From contig CAINHP010000002.1 in NCBI GenBank assembly GCA_903848905.1, positions 1 through 33,850 on the forward strand: a stretch of 33,850 nucleotides of DNA, in the 5' to 3' direction. This document shows positions 26,632 to 33,850 of the stretch, piece after piece. The notes under the pieces are model-generated. The model searched no databases. It was not told the origin of the DNA and worked only from the letters and a program-made list of their open reading frames with translations. The stretch is from an uncultured Pseudomonadota bacterium. Its GTDB lineage: Bacteria > Pseudomonadota > Gammaproteobacteria > Methylococcales > Methylomonadaceae. Numbering within the stretch: position 1 is the first letter of the stretch; every line of letters begins with the position of its first letter. The position numbers and the translations under genes are program-made.

Positions 26632-28494
26632 ATGAATAACCATGAATATGTCTTAACTGAGCATGATATTATTGTGACGAGAACCGATTTACATGGCGTT
26701 ATTACGTTTGTGAATGAAGATTTGTTGCGCATTTCAGGATTTACGCGCGAGGAATTAATGGGTTTTAAACATAATATTTTTAGGCATCCCGATATGCCAG
26801 CAGACGTTTTTTCAGATTTATGGCGCACTATTCTTAGTGAATGTACATGGTCGGGCATTATTAAAAATAAAACAAAGGAAGGGGGTTTTTATTGGGTTCA
26901 GGCCGATGTGACGCCACTTTATGAGAATGATGTTTTAATTGGGCATATGTCGGTTAGACGACAACCGGCGCTTCATGATATTAAAAGGGCAGAATTAGCT
27001 TATAAGCAGATGAAAGCCGGCGTATTTAAAGGAAAGCTAAGCTTCGGGGCGATTGTCGAAAAACCATTTTTTCATAAAATTCAACGCAAATTTATTAATA
27101 TCAGTGTCGCCATAAAACTGGGTATATTGCTCAGTTTAAGCGCCTTTTTCATTTTATTTCTTGCTGCAATCAACCACCATACCTTAAATACGCTCAATGA
27201 TTATTATCAACAGCGCCTAGTTCAAATTCAAAGCGATACAACAAAAGTCTATCAAACGCAACTCCAGCAATTGCATGAGGATGAGATTAAAATTCAAGAA
27301 CTCGAAGATAAAATTGCGCTTTTGGAAAATTTGCCCGTAGAGTCGAGTCATCGCGTTATAAATCAGAAAGTGGATACGAAATTACTGGATTTTTTTTATG
27401 AAGAAAAATCACAGTTAAATAACAATTTTCTAGATATACAGAATAAAAATATTTTTTTCGGGATCATGATTCTGATTGCTCTGGTTCTATTATGTGAATT
27501 TATCATTCGCAGTATTCTTGTTCCGCTAAAAGAAGCCACGCATGTATTAACGCAAGTTGCCAATGGCAATTATCGGGTGCCTATTGTTTATCGCTCGAAA
27601 AATGAAATTGGACGAATGATGGAAGCGTTACGTTCAACGTCCGTGCGTTTGGGTTTTGATATTGCCAATGAGAAAAAAACGAGCACGGAAATAATTCAAG
27701 CACTCGAAAAAAATCAGGCACTTAACCGTCAAGTCACTCAAATGCAGAAAATAGAAAGTTTGAGTCGATTAACATCGGGAATTGCGCATGATTTTAATAA
27801 TATTCTCGCAGTCATTGTGGGTTATACGCAATTAAATCAATTTGTCGCCGATGACTGTCAAGATGAAAAGTTAAAAGAAGATCTTTTGTTTAACACGAAT
27901 CAAATTGAGATTGCAAGTGCGCGTGCAATGAGTTTAATTAAAAAAATGATGCTCTATTCACGTCAAAATCCCGTTGATCATGAAATGGAGATTAAGCCTA
28001 CAAAACAGGTTATTGATGAAGTCTTAGAGATGATAAAGCCGGCATTAACCAGTGCATTTCATCTTCACGCAATGATAGATTGTGAGCGAGATATTCAAAT
28101 TGATTCTATTGGCTTGCATCAGATTTTAACTAATTTGATTGTCAATGCGCGAGATGCCATGAGAGGTATTGGTGGCGGTATTGAAGTTTCCCTCAAAACA
28201 ATGACAACGCATGGGCTAGTTTGTAGTGCCTGTTCACATCATCTGGAAGGTCAATATATTGAATTGCGTGTGAGCGATAGTGGCACAGGGATTGGGGAAA
28301 GCGTGATTGAAAACATTTTTGATCCCTTTTTTACTACAAAACCCGCTGGTGAAGGCACTGGGCTGGGTCTTTCAACAGTGAGTGGTATGGTGCATGATGC
28401 ACAAGGGCATATTATTGTGGAGACCAGAACGACTGAGCCAAATCAAGGGACGGCTTTTAGATTATTATTTCCGATTTTAAGTAATCTGCCCTAA
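26632..28494 (+). CDS. Aer-type PAS sensor histidine kinase
   Basis: A 620-residue kinase. The N-terminal PAS domain (about 10-110) is close to that of the aerotaxis receptor Aer: NIFRHPDMP at 48-56, Trp73, KNK at 78-80 and YWV at 87-89 are its hallmark residues for FAD binding. Next come helix 1 (about 159-181), a mostly helical extracytoplasmic part (182-272), helix 2 (273-295), HAMP (296-350), HisKA with His386 (AHDFNN) and the ATPase domain (N box NLIVNARDA, DSGTGI, GEGTGLGL). It has a CSACSHH cluster (Cys531, Cys534, His536, His537) before the G1 box. It probably senses redox or oxygen through FAD. An AAGGG ribosome site precedes the ATG. Confidence 0.9.
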   Translation: MNNHEYVLTEHDIIVTRTDLHGVITFVNEDLLRISGFTREELMGFKHNIFRHPDMPADVFSDLWRTILSECTWSGIIKNKTKEGGFYWVQADVTPLYENDVLIGHMSVRRQPALHDIKRAELAYKQMKAGVFKGKLSFGAIVEKPFFHKIQRKFINISVAIKLGILLSLSAFFILFLAAINHHTLNTLNDYYQQRLVQIQSDTTKVYQTQLQQLHEDEIKIQELEDKIALLENLPVESSHRVINQKVDTKLLDFFYEEKSQLNNNFLDIQNKNIFFGIMILIALVLLCEFIIRSILVPLKEATHVLTQVANGNYRVPIVYRSKNEIGRMMEALRSTSVRLGFDIANEKKTSTEIIQALEKNQALNRQVTQMQKIESLSRLTSGIAHDFNNILAVIVGYTQLNQFVADDCQDEKLKEDLLFNTNQIEIASARAMSLIKKMMLYSRQNPVDHEMEIKPTKQVIDEVLEMIKPALTSAFHLHAMIDCERDIQIDSIGLHQILTNLIVNARDAMRGIGGGIEVSLKTMTTHGLVCSACSHHLEGQYIELRVSDSGTGIGESVIENIFDPFFTTKPAGEGTGLGLSTVSGMVHDAQGHIIVETRTTEPNQGTAFRLLFPILSNLP

Positions 28495-28547
28495 AATACT
28501 TGGTTAATTTTAATGAAATATGCTTATCTCAAGTCAACAGCAAATTT

Positions 28548-31500
28548 ATGTTAACCACTAAATTCTTCACGCTAATGCAAATTCTGGCTTTAGCTTTTGT
28601 GTATTTGCTGAGCAGTCAGTTATGTAGCCTGGTAGGCGCACCTAACGAATTTGGTAGCGTTATTTGGCCACCTGCTGGAATTTCACTGGCTTGTCTTGTT
28701 ATATTTGGCTCTCGACTTTGGTTGGGGGTATTTATGGGGGCATTTTTAGCAAACCTCTATTTCATTTTCAATCTAGCGAATACGTTAACGTCGTTGTCTT
28801 ATATTACGGCAAGTATTGAAGCTGTTGGCGCTACCTTGGAAGCGTTGGCGGGTGTTTGGTTAATGAAGAACCTAGCCCATTTCCCTAATCCGCTGCATAC
28901 AGAAAAACAAATTGGTTTGTTTATGGTGTGTGCTTTTTTGTCTTGTTTTACCTCGCCTACTGTTGCGATGGCAGCACTGACCTTAACGAATCAAATTTCC
29001 CTCAATGTTGCTGAGTCACATTGGATTGATTGGTATCTAGGCGACTTTATCGGCATGCTCATTTTTACACCGTTGGTGTTGATTTGGCTACATCGTTCTG
29101 CCTATTTTGATGGAAGACGGTTGGTTTTTAGCGTATCGGTGCTTACTGCCTTGCTACTGACCGTTTTACTTGTGAGCTATGAATTTGATGAAGAGCAAAA
29201 GCGCCTTCGCATTGAATTTGAAAAAGATACGCAAGTGATTAACGCGGCTGTAGAAAAAAAACTCTTAGGACATTTTAATTCACTTTATGCGATCGGCAGT
29301 TTATACAGTAGCTCAGAAGGGGTAAATCGACGTGAATTTGGGGCATTTGTCCGTCATCTCTTTCATGTATTTAGAGGCATTCAAGCACTCGAATTCAGTC
29401 AAGTGGTCACGAATTCCCAGCGTAAAGCGTTTGAAGCGTCTATTCGACAAGAAGGTTTTAGTAACTTTTACATTACCGAGCGAGACAAAAATAAAAACAT
29501 GTTAACTGCCGCGCAACGTGACCGTTATGTAGTGGTGAATTTTATTGAACCCATGAAGGGTAATGAAAAAGTATTTGGCTTTGATACGTTTTCTGATGAA
29601 AGTCGCAAGCAAACTTTCAATCAAGCCATCGACAGCGGTAAATTGACCTTAACGTCAAAGTTATCGCTCGTGCAGGAGCGCGGCACACAATCGGGGGTAT
29701 TAGCCATTTTGCCTGTGTATCGCAATGATATGGCTCACAATACAGTCGATGAGAAAAGGGCGAATATCCAAGGCTTTATTGTCGGTGTTTTTCGGATTGG
29801 TGACATGATTGATTCGGCATTAAATGAAATCAAGCATGAAAATTTAGCTATTCAACTTTATGATAACAGCAGTGATGCAGAATCAGATGTCTTATATGAA
29901 ACTCAAGAAATGTCAGCACGCGCATTAAATCTGACGAATTCGTTCATGATGAAGTTGGGTGATCGTTTTTGGCAAATGAAAATTTCAGCAACAAAAGACT
30001 ATTTAGAGAATCATGATGGATTAAGCTCAAATCACATTCATTCCAATTTTGCTTGGCATATTCTGCTAATGGGATTAATCATCACCAGTTTAATCGGTAG
30101 TGCTACCTTAATTATCACTGGCCGCAAGATGCTACTTGAAGATCTCATTAAAATTCGCACGGCTGAGCTGGCAAAAAGTGAGGAAAATTTTCGTACGATG
30201 GCTGATGCCACGCCTGTACTTATTTGGCAATCAGATAATGATGCGATCTGTTTTTGGTTTAATCAAGTGTGGCTAGATTTTGTTGGGCACTCACTTGAAG
30301 AGGAGATCGGAGAGGGTTGGTTGGACGGTGTTCATCCTGAAGATATTGAACATTGTTTTGATATTTATCATATCAATTTTAATTTACGTCTTCCGTTTAA
30401 AATGGAATATCGACTTAAACATCATAATGGTGACTATCGCTGGATACTCGATACGGGCATACCACGCTTTAATGCATTAGGTGATTTTGATGGCTACATA
30501 GGGTCTTGTATTGATGTTTCGGAGTTTAAACATACTCAGCAAATCATGAATGAAGCCAAAGAAGCCGCCGAAGTCCTTGCGCAGTCAAAAACCGATTTTC
30601 TGGCGAATATGAGCCATGAAATTCGCACACCCATGAACGCGATTATTGGCTTATCTCAATTAGCGCTGAATGTACCCGCTAATCGACAAAGTGATTATCT
30701 CGAAAAAATATTAGGAGCATCTGAAACGTTGCTGGATATCCTAAATGATATTTTAGACTTCTCAAAATTGGATTCTAACGCCATCAAAATGGAGTATGCC
30801 TCCTTCAATTTAGACCATTTACTCAATAATTTACATAATTTATTTAGCGTCACTGCAAGACAAAAAAATATAAAATTCATCTTAGATATTGACCCCCTCA
30901 TACGTCGCGAATTAATGGGCGATGCGCTCCGTTTGCAACAAGTATTAACCAATTTACTTAACAATAGTATTAAGTTCACTCAAATTGGACTTGTGCAATT
31001 GATTGTCACTCTTGTGCACCAAGAAAATGAAAAAATCGCATTAACATTTTCGGTCATTGACACGGGCATTGGAATGAACGAAGCCCAGCAAAAAGGGTTA
31101 TTTCAAGCGTTCTCGCAAGCGGATACTTCAATTAGTCGGCGTTTTGGTGGTTCAGGACTTGGCCTTGTCATTAGTCAAAAATTCGTTGAATTGATGGGCG
31201 GTAAAATTACTTGTCAGAGTACGCCTGATTTGGGTAGCGAGTTTTCCTTCACAATCCCTTTTGATATAGCAAAATCAGGTAAAGGCTCAGAAGCGATTAT
31301 ACCAAGTCCCCCTAAAAAAACACTTGCGCAGCGCCTTGCTGAGGCCGCAGAGTCGCTCAAAAATGTTCGGGTACTTCTCGTTGAAGACACACCACTCAAT
31401 CAACAAGTAGCGAGTGAATTCTTGCGCAATGCTAAATTAGATGTCACTGTGGCTGATAATGGCCAAGAGGCGTTAGATTTGCTTGAACACAATTCGTTTG

Positions 31501-31739
31501 AAGTAATTTTAATGGACATACAAATGCCAGTGATGGACGGGTTAGAAGCGACAAAAATGATTCGGGAGAATCCAAAATTTTCACAGCTGCCCATTATTGC
31601 GATGAGTGCAGGGGTGACTTTGGATGAACAAGAAAAATGTCACTTAGTGGGTATGAGTGATTTTATTCCCAAGCCGATTAATCCTGTTCAGATGCTAGAG
31701 AAAATTCAGCAGAATTTAATTTCACCATCCAATGTGTAG
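28548..31739 (+). CDS. MASE1-CHASE-PAS hybrid sensor histidine kinase with receiver
   Basis: Inner-membrane hybrid kinase. I chose ATG 28548 (1063 aa); a TTG at 28500 adds 16 residues, and neither has a clear ribosome site. Domains by order: MASE1 membrane domain of about eight helices (5-200), periplasmic CHASE (about 250-430), a transmembrane helix (about 505-525), PAS (545-660), HisKA with His690 in NMSHEIRTPMNA, ATPase with RFGGSGLGL, and a C-terminal receiver with phospho-acceptor Asp990 (LMDIQMPVMDG). There is no Hpt domain, so phosphotransfer to an output regulator must use another protein. The ATPase and receiver parts are close to those of the next gene. Confidence 0.9.
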   Translation: MLTTKFFTLMQILALAFVYLLSSQLCSLVGAPNEFGSVIWPPAGISLACLVIFGSRLWLGVFMGAFLANLYFIFNLANTLTSLSYITASIEAVGATLEALAGVWLMKNLAHFPNPLHTEKQIGLFMVCAFLSCFTSPTVAMAALTLTNQISLNVAESHWIDWYLGDFIGMLIFTPLVLIWLHRSAYFDGRRLVFSVSVLTALLLTVLLVSYEFDEEQKRLRIEFEKDTQVINAAVEKKLLGHFNSLYAIGSLYSSSEGVNRREFGAFVRHLFHVFRGIQALEFSQVVTNSQRKAFEASIRQEGFSNFYITERDKNKNMLTAAQRDRYVVVNFIEPMKGNEKVFGFDTFSDESRKQTFNQAIDSGKLTLTSKLSLVQERGTQSGVLAILPVYRNDMAHNTVDEKRANIQGFIVGVFRIGDMIDSALNEIKHENLAIQLYDNSSDAESDVLYETQEMSARALNLTNSFMMKLGDRFWQMKISATKDYLENHDGLSSNHIHSNFAWHILLMGLIITSLIGSATLIITGRKMLLEDLIKIRTAELAKSEENFRTMADATPVLIWQSDNDAICFWFNQVWLDFVGHSLEEEIGEGWLDGVHPEDIEHCFDIYHINFNLRLPFKMEYRLKHHNGDYRWILDTGIPRFNALGDFDGYIGSCIDVSEFKHTQQIMNEAKEAAEVLAQSKTDFLANMSHEIRTPMNAIIGLSQLALNVPANRQSDYLEKILGASETLLDILNDILDFSKLDSNAIKMEYASFNLDHLLNNLHNLFSVTARQKNIKFILDIDPLIRRELMGDALRLQQVLTNLLNNSIKFTQIGLVQLIVTLVHQENEKIALTFSVIDTGIGMNEAQQKGLFQAFSQADTSISRRFGGSGLGLVISQKFVELMGGKITCQSTPDLGSEFSFTIPFDIAKSGKGSEAIIPSPPKKTLAQRLAEAAESLKNVRVLLVEDTPLNQQVASEFLRNAKLDVTVADNGQEALDLLEHNSFEVILMDIQMPVMDGLEATKMIRENPKFSQLPIIAMSAGVTLDEQEKCHLVGMSDFIPKPINPVQMLEKIQQNLISPSNV

Positions 31740-31750
31740 CGGTCAAGATT

Positions 31751-33649
31751 ATGTCGATAAAAAATAGAAAGAATCCATCCGCGACGAATTTTTTTATCGT
31801 GTTGCTCTCATCACTTTTTATAAGTGAAACGCTCATTATGTTGCTTATGAGTGAATTGCCGGCGATGTCAGAGTGGCACGAAGCCTTTATAGATGCTTCA
31901 CTGCTGGTGACCATTAATTTTCCGTTGATTTATTATTTTTATTTTTTGCCTTTAATTCGTTTTACAAACCTTGTTAACATCAATCGAGACGAGTTACTCG
32001 CTAAAAATAATGCATTAGAAATAGAGGTGAATACCAATAAACGCCAAGCATCGTCCTTAGCGTTACTCATGGCTGATCGTAAAAAAATCGATGCGGAAAG
32101 AGAGCGATTGTTAAAGATTTTAAATGAAGCGAGTGATTTTATCGGAATGGCCGATATGCAAGCGAATATAACGTATCTTAATCCCGCAGGAAAAAGAATG
32201 GTGGGGTTAGCGGAGGAAGCGGATGTTTTGACACTTAAAATTCATGATATGCACACGCATGAAGCCGCGCAATTTGTGTTAAACGAGGCGATTCCCTATG
32301 TGTTAGAGCATGATAGTTGGCAAAGTGAAAATACGTTATTGCACAAATCAGGACACGAACTTGCGGTATCACAAATTTTGAGTCTTCATCGAGATAGTCA
32401 AGGCAAGCCAGAATTTTTATCGAGCATTATGCGCGATATTACGGGGGTAAAACAGGCAGAACAAGCGATGCTTGACGCTAAAGAAGCCGCTGAAACGCTC
32501 GCGCAATCCAAAACCGATTTTTTGGCGAATATGAGCCATGAAATTCGCACGCCAATGAACGCCATTTTGGGTTTATCTGAACTGGCTCTGCATTCAACAG
32601 AAAATAATCAAAACGACTACCTTGAAAAAATTCATGGTGCATCTGAAAATTTACTCATCATTCTCAATGATATTTTAGAGTTTTCAAAATTAGATTCAAC
32701 AGGCGTTGAAATTGATTCCGATTATTTTAATTTAAGTCTATTAATAAACAATCTTAATAACTTATTTGAAGAAACCGCTCGACAAAAAAATCTCACGTTT
32801 CATTTAGAGGTTATGCCTGATGTGCAGCGACATTTGATTGGCGATGCACTGCGACTGCAGCAAGTGTTAACAAACTTACTCAACAACAGTATTAAATTCA
32901 CGAAAACGGGTTTTGTGCGTCTTAAAATAGCCGTTTCACAGCAAGATGAGAAGCCTATTTTATTAACATTTTCCATTGAAGACAGTGGCATTGGCATTAG
33001 CCCAGAACAGCAAAAATTGCTATTTCAGCCCTTTACACAAGCGGATACGTCTATTACGCGTCGTTTTGGTGGCACCGGTCTTGGCCTTGTCATTAGCCAA
33101 AAATTTATTCATTTAATGGGCGGGGAGATTTCCTTAGAAAGTACCTTAAATGAAGGCAGTCATTTTTGGTTTACGTTGCCTTTTGAAATTGCGAAGAAAT
33201 CGCACTCAACCGAGTTTTTACCTGTCAAACAAAATAAACGCGCAACGAAAGAGCAATTAGAAGAAGCCGCAAAATTACTTTTCAATAAACGGGTTTTATT
33301 GGTTGAAGATATGCCGCTTAATTAGCAAGTAGCCAGTGAATTTTTGCGTAACGCAAAACTGAGAGTGGTGGTTGCCGACAATGGCAAAGAAGCCTTGGAC
33401 ATACTCGAATTTAGTAATTTTGATGTCGTTTTAATGGATATTCAAATGCCGGTCATGGACGGCTTGGAGGCAACACGGTTAATTCGCGAGCAACCCCAAT
33501 TTGCGACGCTACCCATTATTGCCATGAGTGCAGGGGTAACGCTTGACGAACAAGAAAAATGTCAGGCAGCGGGCATGAGCGATTTTATTGCCAAGCCGAT
33601 TAATCCACTAAACATGTTAGAAAAATTAAGAGATTTGTTAATCAAATGA
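31751..33649 (+). pseudogene. PAS hybrid histidine kinase split by an amber codon before the receiver domain
   Basis: The frame runs 633 codons in all, with TAG at codon 525 (33323-33325). Upstream: two membrane helices (about 13-34, 48-69), a coiled coil, PAS (120-235), HisKA with His263, ATPase with RFGGTGLGL, and the first receiver strand with acids Glu519-Asp520. After the stop the same frame continues with the rest of the receiver, including phospho-acceptor Asp563 in LMDIQMPVMDG. The paralogue upstream has Asn-Gln-Gln-Val at this point, so one C-to-T change (CAG to TAG) explains it. The 524-residue kinase may still be made without a working receiver; restart at a TTG at 33344 is possible but unsupported. 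It begins 11 nt after the previous kinase. Confidence 0.8.
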
Positions 33650-33670
33650 AATAACTATGTCATAAAACAT

Positions 33671-33712
33671 AAAAGGCTTTCAGGCGTAATTAGTAGGCTT
33701 AGAAGCCTTTTC
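33671..33712 (+). terminator. Terminator-like hairpin after the kinase genes
   Basis: A perfect 9-bp inverted repeat (33671-33679 with 33703-33711) with a 23-nt loop ends in four Ts, about 20 nt after the receiver stop codon. The large loop makes it a weaker candidate. Confidence 0.45.
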
Positions 33713-33790
33713 ATGCTTGACGTATTTTTACATGTAGATTAACTATTACGCCATCTTCATGATGATAAATATTGAATAAATTCAGTTACC

Positions 33791-33806
33791 TCCTGCGATA
33801 GCAGGA
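33791..33806. repeat. Small perfect hairpin near the window end
   Basis: A 6-bp stem (33791-33796 with 33801-33806) closes a GATA tetraloop. No T-tail follows. Function unknown; the 200 bp after the kinase show no other feature. Confidence 0.35.
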
Positions 33807-33850
33807 TTGTTGAGAGCTCGAATGTACACAATAATACGAAAAAATTATTG

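Noticed and set aside
33671-33806. Start of a CRISPR array or an IS200/IS605 end
   Set aside because: The hairpins do not repeat at regular spacing and no transposase or cas gene is in view.

Overview
The window looks like chromosome of a low-GC (roughly 40% by eye) gammaproteobacterium. The housekeeping proteins (RadA, MazG, LeuB/C/D, Asd, GcvH, DgkA) are of proteobacterial type and several resemble E. coli closely. A sulfur-oxidising Thiotrichales/Beggiatoaceae-like host would fit the base composition and the number of sensor kinases, but that placement is a guess. I see no phage, transposase, CRISPR array, tRNA or rRNA gene.

Layout. 1-5.5 kb (+ strand) is a housekeeping run: a membrane protein open at the window edge, thioredoxin with its own promoter and terminator, NAD kinase, glycine cleavage H protein, diacylglycerol kinase, a PfkB-family kinase, MazG, a small membrane protein and a SOUL heme-binding protein. 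A short convergent membrane protein follows. 5.8-8.0 kb holds a 510-bp regulatory region with a perfect CRP-type operator (TGTGA-N6-TCACA), then a membrane-bound class III adenylate cyclase. 8.1-18.2 kb is again core metabolism: a small basic protein, radA (minus), then adk-leuC-leuD-(HicB-like small gene)-leuB-asd, followed by an orphan BatD-like protein coupled to a nucleotidyltransferase and a HAD phosphatase. 18.2-19.0 kb (minus) is a wrecked two-gene MNT nucleotidyltransferase/HEPN toxin-antitoxin-like module in which both genes carry in-frame stops.

19.3-33.7 kb is a signal-transduction block. A candidate flagellar sigma-28 promoter precedes a soluble chemoreceptor with two complete MCP signalling tips exactly 300 residues apart. 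Next comes a protein of three tandem CheW domains. Then come four sensor histidine kinases: a 7TMR-DISM kinase, a kinase with an Aer-type PAS domain, a MASE1-CHASE-PAS hybrid kinase, and a PAS hybrid kinase whose receiver domain is cut off by an amber codon. The first two share a CxxC motif inside the ATPase domain. Between them, on the other strand, lies a secreted six-cysteine repeat protein, followed by about 840 bp with no gene but with terminator-like hairpins.

The genes suggest three linked themes: cAMP synthesis that may be controlled by its own receptor protein; a cytoplasmic chemosensory array built from a double-tip receptor and a triple CheW adaptor, with no CheA in the window; and redox or ligand sensing by a cluster of kinases with no response regulator of the output type nearby.
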